Part shown: piece after piece, positions 1-6,826 of the stretch | Numbering within the stretch: the stretch's first letter is position 1 | Layout: every line of letters begins with the position of its first letter | Assembly (NCBI GenBank): GCA_947074225.1 | Contig: CAMTOX010000086.1 | Coordinates: 1-7,520 of the forward strand | Direction of reading: 5' to 3' | Length of the DNA: 7,520 nt | DNA from: an uncultured bacterium | GTDB lineage: Bacteria; Bacteroidota; Bacteroidia; Bacteroidales; Paludibacteraceae | The notes under the pieces: model-generated | Databases searched by the model: none | What the model was told of the DNA's origin: nothing | The model's input: the letters and a program-made list of their open reading frames with translations, nothing else | Program-made: the position numbers and the translations under genes

Positions 1-2960
1 TCACCATTAAAGGTACCCAACGTGGTACAATAACCGATTTTGATGGAATGTATAATATTGAAGCTAATAAAGGCGATATTATTGTATGCTCGTTCATGGG
101 TTATAAAAGTATTGAACATAAAGTAGAATCGGAAGGTCCGGTAAACTTTAAGTTAGAATCTGACAACCAAATGTTAGATGAAGTAGTGGCAATCGGTTAT
201 GGCACGATGAAAAAGAGTGACCTTACAGGTGCTGTAAGTTCCATTAAAGCCGATCAGTTACAAAAGACACCCGCCGCAGGTTTAGACCAAGCACTTCAAG
301 GTCGTGCTGCCGGTGTTACCGTAAATGCTAATAGCGGACAGCCAGGTGCTGCTGCCGAAGTACGTATTCGTGGTATCGGAACCACAAACAATAGTGCTCC
401 TCTATATGTTGTAGATGGAGTGATGCTAGACAATATTACTTTCTTAAGTCCAAATGACATTGAATCGACAGAGATTCTTAAAGATGCATCGGCAACAGCC
501 ATTTATGGTTCTCGTGGTGCTAATGGTGTTATCATGATTACTACAAAGAAAGGTAAAGAAGGTAAGGCTAACATTAGCTTCAATGGCTATATAGGTTTCC
601 AAAACAGTCCTAAAAGACTTGATTTAATGAAGAGTCAAGAGATGGCAGAGACTATTATTGGACTTAACAATGTAGCTTCGGAGAAGAATTTCTATGAAAA
701 GAATGGTTTCAATGCCTGGTTGCAAGGTTACCGTTTAGGAAACTCTCCTTATTATCCGGTAGATTATGATTATGCCAGCGTAGAAACAGATTGGCAAGAC
801 CAAGTATTCCGCAGCAATGCTCCTATCCAGAACTATAGCTTATCTATAGATGGTGCTGGAGAGAACTACAACTATCTTGTTAGTGGTAGCTACTTTAACC
901 AACAAGGTACTATTATAGGTTCAGACTACGAACGTATTACTGTACGTACCAATTCGTCTTTCAAAGTAAGAAAATGGTTAAAGGTAGGAGAAAACTTCTC
1001 TATTTCTTCTTCTAAAGGACGTAATGCCATGTACAACAATGCAAGTCCAGGTGCTTCAATTCTTTCGGCTGCTTTAGCTATGGCTCCATGGGATCCAACA
1101 CACTATGCATTAGGTGCTACAAATAACGCAGGTAAAGACTTAGGTGGACAGATTGCTGCATCTTCGAACTTTAAGAACGTAGTAAATCCGTTCTCAATGG
1201 TACAAAACAGCCATCCTGAAGATAAGATTGAACGTTTTGTGGGCGATATCTATTTGGAAATCTACCCTATCAAAGGTATGACATTCCGTTCAGATGTTAG
1301 CATGGACTTACAATACAACCGTAATAAGCTATTTAAAGATGCTTATGAGTATTCAAGCTTTGACAAATCGGACAAGAACTTCCTTTCAAGCAGCATGAGC
1401 CGCGGTATGCGTTTAATGTGGGAAAACATTTTGACCTATAACGTAGATATTAAAGATCATGGCTTGTCGTTCATGGTTGGTCAAACCATGGAAGAGTATA
1501 ACTACTATACTATAGGTGGTTCTGGAGCTAGCATCTTGAACCCAAGTAATAACAACTGGTATTTGAATCAAACCACAGACGACCGCACTTTTGCAAGTGA
1601 TGGTGCTGCTCGCGAACGCCGTTTCTCTCTATTGGGTCGTGCACACTACTCTTATAAGAGCCGTTATATGTTAACTGTGAACTTCCGTGCCGATGCTTCG
1701 AGCAAGTTCCCAGAACATTTGTGGGGTTACTTCCCTTCTACAGCTCTTGCATGGAGAATCAGTGAAGAACCATTTATGCAGAACTTCTCAAACCTTGACA
1801 ATTTGAAATTGCGTGCAGGTTGGGGACAAATTGGTAACGATAAAATTGGCGAAAACAGCTTTACATTATCAATGTTTAATGCGGGTCCTACTTTCGTAGA
1901 CTATATCTTAGGTAGTGAACAAATATTAGCTAATGGTGCAACTGTACTTACCTATGTAAACCAAGGTGGCAAATGGGAAACTACAGAACAATTCAATATC
2001 GGACTTGATTTCGGTTTCTGGAATAATAAATTATTTGGTTCGGTAGAGTTCTACCAACGCGACACTAAAGATATGTTGATGTTTGTAAAGGCTCCTGCAC
2101 ACGTAGGTAACCGTTACGATGGTGTAAAGAACGTAGGTACTGTTCGTAACCGTGGTATTGAAATTCAATTAGACCACATGAACCAAGTAGGTGAATTTAG
2201 CTATAACATAGGTGCTAACGTATCGTTTGTTGAGAATAAACTTACAGCATTAAATGGTGGTGCTCCAATTTATGGAGATGTAACTTTAGTTGATAAAGGC
2301 TTGCCACTTTACACCTTCTGGGGTTATGAATACGAAGGTATCTACCAATCGGATTCTGAAGCATGGCAACATCTTCATAGCTATGATTACAATGAACTTC
2401 CAGTACACGCCGGCGATGCTAAATTTAAAGACCTTAACGGCGATGGTAAAATTGATGATAACGACAAAACAAACCTTGGAAATCCATTCCCATGGTTAAC
2501 CTATGGCTTGAACTTAGGTGCAGAATACAAAGGATTTGATTTACAATTATTCTTCCAAGGTGTATTTGGAAATGAGATCTATAATGCTGTTCGTGTACGC
2601 ACAGAAGGTAAAGGAACTGAATCTACATTAGGTACTCAAATGCGTAATGTATGGACAGAAGCTAATCCAAGCGGTACCATTCCTAATCCGTATGGTAACT
2701 CAATGAACTATGCTACCTCAAGCCGTTTCGTAGAAAGTGGAGCTTACTTACGTTTAAAGAACATTCAATTAGGATATACTTTACCACGTAGCTTGACTCA
2801 AAAAGCGACTATTAATCGTTTACGTTTCTATATTTCAGCAAGCAACTTATTCACTCTAACCAACTATTCTGGTTATGACCCAGAAGTAGGTGGTGGTGTA
2901 GACTATGGTAACTATCCACAAAGCCGCACCTTTACATTCGGTGTAAACGTTGATTTCTAA
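1..2960 (+). CDS. SusC-like TonB-dependent outer-membrane transporter, 5'-partial
   Basis: This is the glycan importer of the PUL, a SusC/RagA-type TonB-dependent beta-barrel that takes up oligosaccharides with its SusD partner. The frame is open from base 3 (985 codons to the TAA), so the ATG at 48 is internal and the true start lies upstream. Visible parts in order: the end of a carboxypeptidase-regulatory-like domain (TIKGTQRGTITDFDGMYNI from base 3); the SusC linker LDEVVAIGYGTMKKSDLTGA (from about base 174); a plug domain with ALQGRAAGV, VRIRGIGT, LYVVDGV, ILKDASATAIYGSRGANGV and IMITTKKG; then a long barrel. It ends in FTFGVNVDF, with the terminal phenylalanine typical of outer-membrane barrels. 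SusC proteins usually have about 1000-1100 residues, so probably only the signal peptide and the first part of the N-terminal domain are missing. An Asp/Asn-rich EF-hand-like loop lies at 2430-2465. The substrate cannot be read from this gene alone. The family assignment is very secure. Confidence 0.97.
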   Translation, partial: TIKGTQRGTITDFDGMYNIEANKGDIIVCSFMGYKSIEHKVESEGPVNFKLESDNQMLDEVVAIGYGTMKKSDLTGAVSSIKADQLQKTPAAGLDQALQGRAAGVTVNANSGQPGAAAEVRIRGIGTTNNSAPLYVVDGVMLDNITFLSPNDIESTEILKDASATAIYGSRGANGVIMITTKKGKEGKANISFNGYIGFQNSPKRLDLMKSQEMAETIIGLNNVASEKNFYEKNGFNAWLQGYRLGNSPYYPVDYDYASVETDWQDQVFRSNAPIQNYSLSIDGAGENYNYLVSGSYFNQQGTIIGSDYERITVRTNSSFKVRKWLKVGENFSISSSKGRNAMYNNASPGASILSAALAMAPWDPTHYALGATNNAGKDLGGQIAASSNFKNVVNPFSMVQNSHPEDKIERFVGDIYLEIYPIKGMTFRSDVSMDLQYNRNKLFKDAYEYSSFDKSDKNFLSSSMSRGMRLMWENILTYNVDIKDHGLSFMVGQTMEEYNYYTIGGSGASILNPSNNNWYLNQTTDDRTFASDGAARERRFSLLGRAHYSYKSRYMLTVNFRADASSKFPEHLWGYFPSTALAWRISEEPFMQNFSNLDNLKLRAGWGQIGNDKIGENSFTLSMFNAGPTFVDYILGSEQILANGATVLTYVNQGGKWETTEQFNIGLDFGFWNNKLFGSVEFYQRDTKDMLMFVKAPAHVGNRYDGVKNVGTVRNRGIEIQLDHMNQVGEFSYNIGANVSFVENKLTALNGGAPIYGDVTLVDKGLPLYTFWGYEYEGIYQSDSEAWQHLHSYDYNELPVHAGDAKFKDLNGDGKIDDNDKTNLGNPFPWLTYGLNLGAEYKGFDLQLFFQGVFGNEIYNAVRVRTEGKGTESTLGTQMRNVWTEANPSGTIPNPYGNSMNYATSSRFVESGAYLRLKNIQLGYTLPRSLTQKATINRLRFYISASNLFTLTNYSGYDPEVGGGVDYGNYPQSRTFTFGVNVDF

Positions 2961-3000
2961 TCTACTTATATATAGTGGAACAAAATAAAAACATCACGAT

Positions 3001-4587
3001 ATGAAACTTTTAAATTTTAAAACAAATAAGAATATTATTGCTGCAGTAGTTCTTTCGGCAGTTTCATTAACCAGTTGTAATGGCTGGCTTACAGAACCGG
3101 CTCCAGGAATAACAAAATTAGAGGACTTCTTCTCTAATGGGCAAACTGCTATTCAAGCAACAACAGCCGCCTACGTGCCTTTAATGTGGGAATATAATGG
3201 CACTTACTTTAGTGAGTGGTTTATTGGCGATGTCATGAGCGACGATGCTCTTAAAGGTGGACAAACCATTGGCGATATGGCCGATGTATACGACCTTGAG
3301 AACTGGAAAACAAATACTAATAATGGTGTAGCATTAGAATATTACCGTGCACAATACCAAGGTATTGGTCGTTGTAACTTAGCTTTAGACCAAATTCCTA
3401 ACATGAGCACAGACACTGTTATGAACGAGAGTGTACAAAAACGTCTCATTGGCGAATTACACTACCTACGTGCTTACTACTATTTCCGTTTAGTTCGCAC
3501 ATTTGGTGGAGTACCTAAGATAGACTTTGTTATTCTATCGGCCGATAAATGGCAACAACCACGTGCTACAGCTGAAGAAATCTACGATTTCATCATAGAA
3601 GATCTAAAGATTGCAAATCAGAATCTATGGCACAGAAGTGAATACTCAAGTAGCGACTTAGGTCGTGCAACAAAGGGTGCTGCTCAGGCCATGTTGCTTA
3701 AAGCAAATCTTTATACTCAAAACTATCAGGCTGCAAAAGCTTGGGGCGACTCTATCATTAGTTCAAACGAATACGACCTAGTACCTAACTTCTTCTCAAA
3801 CTATACTTTAGCTGGCGAGAACAGCATAGAGTCTGTTTTTGAAATTCAATATATGGAAGAGGCTACAAGTGACTATGGCGAAGGGAATGGTTTCTCTCGC
3901 GGGTCGTACACTCCAGTACTTACTCGTTCTCGCTCATCGCAATTAGGCGGTGGTTGGGGGTTCAACAAACCTACACAGAACCTTTACAATGCTTTCGAGG
4001 CTAACGACCCTCGCCGTGATTTGACAATCTTAAATCCTACAGATGCACAGATTGACAACCCTGAAGAGGAGATCTATCTTGGCTCACGTTATTTGAACCG
4101 TAAGATTATGTGGATTGAATTAGATGGTACTATACCTGGTTTAGCTCATAACTCGCGCGGACCATTGAACAATAAGCAAATTCGTTATGCCGACGTTCTC
4201 TTAATGTATGCTGAAGCAGCATGTGAGACTGGCGACTTAGCAGCAGCAAAATCGGCTTTAGAACAAGTACGCGCACGTGCACGTAACTTAAGCTCAGCAG
4301 AGAATGTATTACCTGAATTCCCTTATGGTAATTATTCAGACAATCAAGACGACCTTCGTAAAGCAATACGTCAAGAACGTCGTACGGAATTGGCTATGGA
4401 AGGACACCGTTGGTTCGACATCTGCCGCTGGGGAATAGCAAAAGAGGTTATGGATGCTTATAAAGCTACTGAAACAGCTGAATGCCGTGCACAGATGGCT
4501 GAATTCATTAAAGGTAAACATGAGCTATTGCCTATCCCAAGTAAAGAGATAGAACTTAATCCGATGACACAGAACCCTGGATATTAA
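3001..4587 (+). CDS. SusD/RagB-like surface glycan-binding lipoprotein
   Basis: This is the SusD partner that caps the SusC barrel on the outside of the outer membrane and delivers glycan to it. The 528-residue length is normal for the family. The N-terminus has Lys/Asn-rich and hydrophobic segments ending in the lipobox LTSC, with lipidated Cys26 followed by NGWLTEPAPG, a typical SusD start. Family signatures follow: GELHYLRAYYYFRLVRTFGG from residue 151 (TPR-like helices), IRYADVLLMYAEAACETGD from residue 394, RQERRTELAMEGHRWFDICR from residue 457, and the C-terminal HELLPIPSKEIELNPMTQNP motif. The gene starts 40 bases after the SusC stop, in the usual susC-susD order, so co-transcription is very likely. 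The leader before ATG 3001 is A-rich without a clear Shine-Dalgarno, as is common in Bacteroidota. The start is supported by the signal peptide it creates. Ligand specificity is inferred only from the GH16 neighbours. Confidence 0.97.
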   Translation: MKLLNFKTNKNIIAAVVLSAVSLTSCNGWLTEPAPGITKLEDFFSNGQTAIQATTAAYVPLMWEYNGTYFSEWFIGDVMSDDALKGGQTIGDMADVYDLENWKTNTNNGVALEYYRAQYQGIGRCNLALDQIPNMSTDTVMNESVQKRLIGELHYLRAYYYFRLVRTFGGVPKIDFVILSADKWQQPRATAEEIYDFIIEDLKIANQNLWHRSEYSSSDLGRATKGAAQAMLLKANLYTQNYQAAKAWGDSIISSNEYDLVPNFFSNYTLAGENSIESVFEIQYMEEATSDYGEGNGFSRGSYTPVLTRSRSSQLGGGWGFNKPTQNLYNAFEANDPRRDLTILNPTDAQIDNPEEEIYLGSRYLNRKIMWIELDGTIPGLAHNSRGPLNNKQIRYADVLLMYAEAACETGDLAAAKSALEQVRARARNLSSAENVLPEFPYGNYSDNQDDLRKAIRQERRTELAMEGHRWFDICRWGIAKEVMDAYKATETAECRAQMAEFIKGKHELLPIPSKEIELNPMTQNPGY

Positions 4588-4608
4588 TTATTTATTTAAG
4601 ATACAAAC

Positions 4609-4633
4609 AACTTTTTATCAAAAAATTCAATCG
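4609..4633 (+). repeat. Leader segment shared with the GH16 gene leader, copy 1
   Basis: The sequence just upstream of ATG 4635 begins AACTTTTTAT, then an A-rich run, CAAT and TCG. The same order of elements occurs upstream of the GH16 gene at 5683-5709. It could be a retained 5' untranslated segment from duplication of lipoprotein genes, a translation-enhancing A/T-rich leader, or chance similarity in AT-rich DNA. It sits at the position where a ribosome-binding region would be, but has no GGAGG-like element. Confidence 0.3.
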
Positions 4634-4634
4634 T

Positions 4635-5591
4635 ATGAAAACAAAACAATTTCTTGCTGTAGCATTTAGTGCTATCATGGTATTATTTACCGCGTGCGAC
4701 AAGAACACAAACGAAGATGTAGTAATTAACCCTACAAACATTATCTTAAGCAGTAACGCTGTTGAGGTAGAAGTAGATGCTACTACAACACTTGCTGCTG
4801 TAGTAACTCCATCAAACGCTACAGGTACTATCACTTGGGCATCGGAAGATGCTGCTATTGCTACTGTAGCAAACGGTGTTATCACTGGTGTTGCTGTAGG
4901 TAAAACAACTATTGTTGCTACAATTGGTTCATTAAGCGCTCAATGTGAAGTTACTGTGGTTGCTTCAACAAGTGCTACCGACACTGAAGCTTTGAATGGT
5001 AGCAACTATTATGTAATTACTTTAGACGAGAATTCTTTCCAAACTATTGCCGATAAAGTAGTAGCTGACCTTCGTCCAAACGAAAACGATGCTTTCCTTT
5101 ATATCTGGGAAAACACTTACGAAGCTGGTAACAGTTCAGGTCCTAACTCTTTTGGTGAAGTAGAACCATGGATTAGCCTCAGCGTAACTAATGTTGGTTG
5201 GTCTGGTTTCGGTATCAACGTAAAAGATCTTGCTAAACTTAACTTAATGTCTGCAATTTCTGAAAACCCAGAAGAGTATTTCTTGCACATTGCTATTAAA
5301 GGTCGTACTGCTACTTCTCACCTTTTTGGTCTTGAGTCTTCGCGAAGCAAAGCTGGTGTAGCTATTGGCCCTAACGCTTTCGTTGATGGTGGCGACACAT
5401 TCCCTGCTTTCGCTAACTACTCTACCGATGGTGAATGGAATCATATTGATATCCCAATGACTGAATTCACTAAAAACGGTGTTGTATATAGTAACGACAA
5501 CGCTGTAGATTTCAACGTATTCTATGTTCTTAGCGGTGGTACTGCAGGTACTGCTCTTGACATTGATGCTATTTTCATCTACAAAAAATAA
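4635..5591 (+). CDS. Big_2 domain lipoprotein with C-terminal CBM-like domain, putative surface glycan-binding protein
   Basis: A 318-residue lipoprotein in the position usually held by SusE/F-type or other surface glycan-binding proteins (SGBPs). The signal peptide ends at lipobox FTAC with lipidated Cys21; the following DKNTNED is acidic, as in Bacteroidota surface-export signals. Residues about 31-109 form a bacterial Ig-like (Big_2) domain, with ITWASEDAAIATV, GVITGVAVGKTTIVATIG and a CEVTV end strand. This is probably a spacer lifting the binding domain off the membrane. Residues about 120-318 form a second domain with beta-rich spacing, several tryptophans (158, 179, 189, 268), GEWNHIDIPMTEF, and the ending FYVLSGGTAGTALDIDAIFI. 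This looks like a jelly-roll carbohydrate-binding module, but I cannot assign a CBM family. No glycoside hydrolase catalytic motif is visible, so binding rather than hydrolysis is inferred. It starts 47 bases after the SusD stop. The Big_2 call is firm; the binding role is inferred from fold and context. Confidence 0.85.
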   Translation: MKTKQFLAVAFSAIMVLFTACDKNTNEDVVINPTNIILSSNAVEVEVDATTTLAAVVTPSNATGTITWASEDAAIATVANGVITGVAVGKTTIVATIGSLSAQCEVTVVASTSATDTEALNGSNYYVITLDENSFQTIADKVVADLRPNENDAFLYIWENTYEAGNSSGPNSFGEVEPWISLSVTNVGWSGFGINVKDLAKLNLMSAISENPEEYFLHIAIKGRTATSHLFGLESSRSKAGVAIGPNAFVDGGDTFPAFANYSTDGEWNHIDIPMTEFTKNGVVYSNDNAVDFNVFYVLSGGTAGTALDIDAIFIYKK

Positions 5592-5607
5592 GAATCTATA
5601 CAGATTC
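5592..5607 (+). promoter_or_regulatory. Small intercistronic stem-loop, 6-bp stem
   Basis: GAATCT and AGATTC form a perfect inverted repeat around a four-base loop (ATAC), beginning at the first base after the TAA of the preceding gene. It stands only three bases from the larger hairpin downstream. Alone it would be weak; next to the 11-bp hairpin it may be part of one structured 3' element protecting the upstream mRNA or pausing RNA polymerase. Confidence 0.4.
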
Positions 5608-5610
5608 ATC

Positions 5611-5640
5611 AGTCATGTGGGTCTGATCGCCCACATGACT
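5611..5640 (+). promoter_or_regulatory. Strong intercistronic stem-loop, perfect 11-bp stem; possible attenuator or mRNA stabiliser
   Basis: AGTCATGTGGG (5611-5621) and CCCACATGACT (5630-5640) are exact reverse complements around an eight-base loop, TCTGATCG. The GC-rich base of the loop (GGG/CCC) should make it a stable RNA hairpin. It lies in the largest gap of the operon, between the binding-protein gene and the first GH16 gene. There is no T-run directly after the stem; the next bases are ACTAACTAAACC and the nearest T-run is some 45 bases away. It therefore does not look like a full intrinsic terminator. Likely roles are a 3'-end stabiliser for the susCD-SGBP message or a partial terminator lowering GH16 expression. 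The palindrome is seen directly; its function is inferred. Confidence 0.6.
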
Positions 5641-5682
5641 ACTAACTAAACCAATGAAGAGAAGAGAGTGTTGAAGGTTTAG

Positions 5683-5709
5683 AACTTTTTATTAAACAAC
5701 CAATTATCG
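5683..5709 (+). repeat. Leader segment shared with the upstream lipoprotein gene, copy 2
   Basis: This stretch ahead of ATG 5717 repeats the element order found at 4609-4633: an identical AACTTTTTAT, then T/C-AAA, an A-rich stretch, CAAT and TCG, with a small length difference. The leader of the third lipoprotein gene has only a weaker echo (AACATTTTTAA next to its ATG). It may be a remnant of gene duplication or simply a preferred A/T-rich translation leader. Confidence 0.3.
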
Positions 5710-5716
5710 ACTATTT

Positions 5717-6766
5717 ATGAAGCAAATTTTTGCTTGTTTTATTGCTATTCTTTGTGCCGCAACATTTGTGGCATGCGATGAACAACAGCCTCAGAACCCT
5801 ACTACAACGGTTTTAGAGTTAGACGAACAACTAATATCTATAAAACCTGGCGAATCAAAAACATTAACATTAACCACAATACCAGTGTCATCCGAACCGG
5901 TAACATGGTCAAGTAGTAATGAAAAAATCGCTACTGTGTTTTATGGCAAGATTAACGCACTAAGTGAAGGTACCGCAGTAATTACAGCTACAGTAGGTAG
6001 TGAGTCGGTAAGTTGTATCGTAAACGTTGAACTTACTGAATACGAACTTGTATGGAGCGAAGAGTTTGAAGGAACAGAGCTTGACCTTAACACTTGGAAT
6101 ATTGAAACAGGTGGTAATGGTTGGGGCAACCAAGAAAAACAGTACTATACCGGAAGAAATGAAAATCTACGTGTTGCCGATGGCAAACTTTATATCGAAG
6201 CACGCAAAGAGAAATATGAGAATAACGAATACACTTCGGCACGTATTACAACAAAGAATAAAGCCGACTTTGCTTATGGAAGAATTGAAGCAAGCATTAA
6301 ATTGGCTCCTGGTAAAGGAACATGGCCTGCATTCTGGATGTTAGGTTATGGCTCATGGCCTTATTGCGGAGAAATTGATATCATGGAGTATGTTGGTGCA
6401 TACCCTACCAGAATTTTACATGCTGTACATACCACTAATGGTAATGGTAATAATGGTAGAAACTGGAGCCGTACCTATTTCCAAGATAATATCCTCGATG
6501 GCTTCCACACATTTGCCATAGAATGGGAAAAAGACCTTAGCAATGGCGACGACTGCATACGTTTTTATGTCGATAATCAAATCACTGCAGTATTATGGCA
6601 GCAAAATGCTACCACTGAACAAGCGGAATGGCCTTTTACAAAAAACTTCTTCATCATTCTTAATGTTGCACTTGGAGGTAACTTAGGTGGAGAAATTGAC
6701 GATACTATATTCAACAACCCTGTTATTATGGAGGTAGATTACGTTAGAGTATATCAACGTAAATAA
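5717..6766 (+). CDS. Big_2-GH16 lipoprotein, endo-beta-glucanase (laminarinase-like)
   Basis: A predicted surface endo-hydrolase of 349 residues that cuts a beta-glucan into oligosaccharides for the SusCD pair. The signal peptide ends at lipobox FVAC (Cys20), followed by DEQQPQ. Residues about 32-105 are a Big_2 domain (VTWSSSNEKIATVFYGKINA). The GH16 domain runs from about 108 (YELVWSEEFEGT) to the end (VIMEVDYVRVYQ), a full-length catalytic module with no extra C-terminal CBM. The catalytic motif is GEIDIMEYVG: Glu219 is the expected nucleophile, Asp221 the helper and Glu224 the acid/base (codons within 6371-6388). The ExDxxE spacing is the beta-bulge form found in laminarinase-type GH16, not the ExDxE form of classical Bacillus licheninases. 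GTWPAFWMLG and NVALGGNLGG also fit laminarinase-like subfamilies. Beta-1,3-glucanase is most likely; mixed-linkage glucanase is possible. Agarase, porphyranase and carrageenase share the ExDxxE motif but fit the surrounding motifs less well. It starts 125 bases after the previous gene, behind two stem-loops. Confidence 0.93.
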   Translation: MKQIFACFIAILCAATFVACDEQQPQNPTTTVLELDEQLISIKPGESKTLTLTTIPVSSEPVTWSSSNEKIATVFYGKINALSEGTAVITATVGSESVSCIVNVELTEYELVWSEEFEGTELDLNTWNIETGGNGWGNQEKQYYTGRNENLRVADGKLYIEARKEKYENNEYTSARITTKNKADFAYGRIEASIKLAPGKGTWPAFWMLGYGSWPYCGEIDIMEYVGAYPTRILHAVHTTNGNGNNGRNWSRTYFQDNILDGFHTFAIEWEKDLSNGDDCIRFYVDNQITAVLWQQNATTEQAEWPFTKNFFIILNVALGGNLGGEIDDTIFNNPVIMEVDYVRVYQRK

Positions 6767-6826
6767 CACCATCAATAAAGACATTATAAATTCATAAACA
6801 AACAATATCCTAACTAACATTTTTAA

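Noticed and set aside
48..50. ATG at 48 as the start codon of the SusC-like gene
   Set aside because: The same frame is open to base 3 and encodes the conserved TIKGTQRGTITDFDG part of the N-terminal regulatory-like domain, so the gene begins upstream of the window.
4592..4885. Minus-strand open frame of 97 codons opposite the start of the Big_2 lipoprotein
   Set aside because: It is antisense to a well-supported gene, its valine/alanine/serine/threonine-rich product mirrors the GTA/GCT-rich codons of the sense strand, and it shows no recognisable domain.
5244..5609. Minus-strand open frame of 121 codons opposite the C-terminal domain of the binding protein
   Set aside because: It overlaps a conserved domain in antisense, has no recognisable motif, and is explained by sense-strand codon bias.
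5611..5640. Classical rho-independent terminator ending the operon
   Set aside because: The stem is strong, but no T-run follows it and the downstream genes are functionally linked, same-strand and closely spaced, so a complete operon end is unlikely.
5654..5674. Tiny open frame (MKRREC) in the intercistronic gap, as a possible leader peptide
   Set aside because: Six codons are expected by chance, there is no clear ribosome-binding signal, and the hairpins lie upstream of it rather than downstream as in classical attenuation.
5592..5716. Separate internal promoter for the GH16 genes
   Set aside because: I found no pair matching the Bacteroides-type promoter (TTTG near -33 and TAnnTTTG near -7) in this gap, so I do not annotate one.
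6027..6344. Plus-strand open frame of 105 codons in an alternate frame inside the first GH16 gene
   Set aside because: It lies wholly within the GH16 coding sequence, whose conserved motifs fix the real frame; there is no independent signal for translation.
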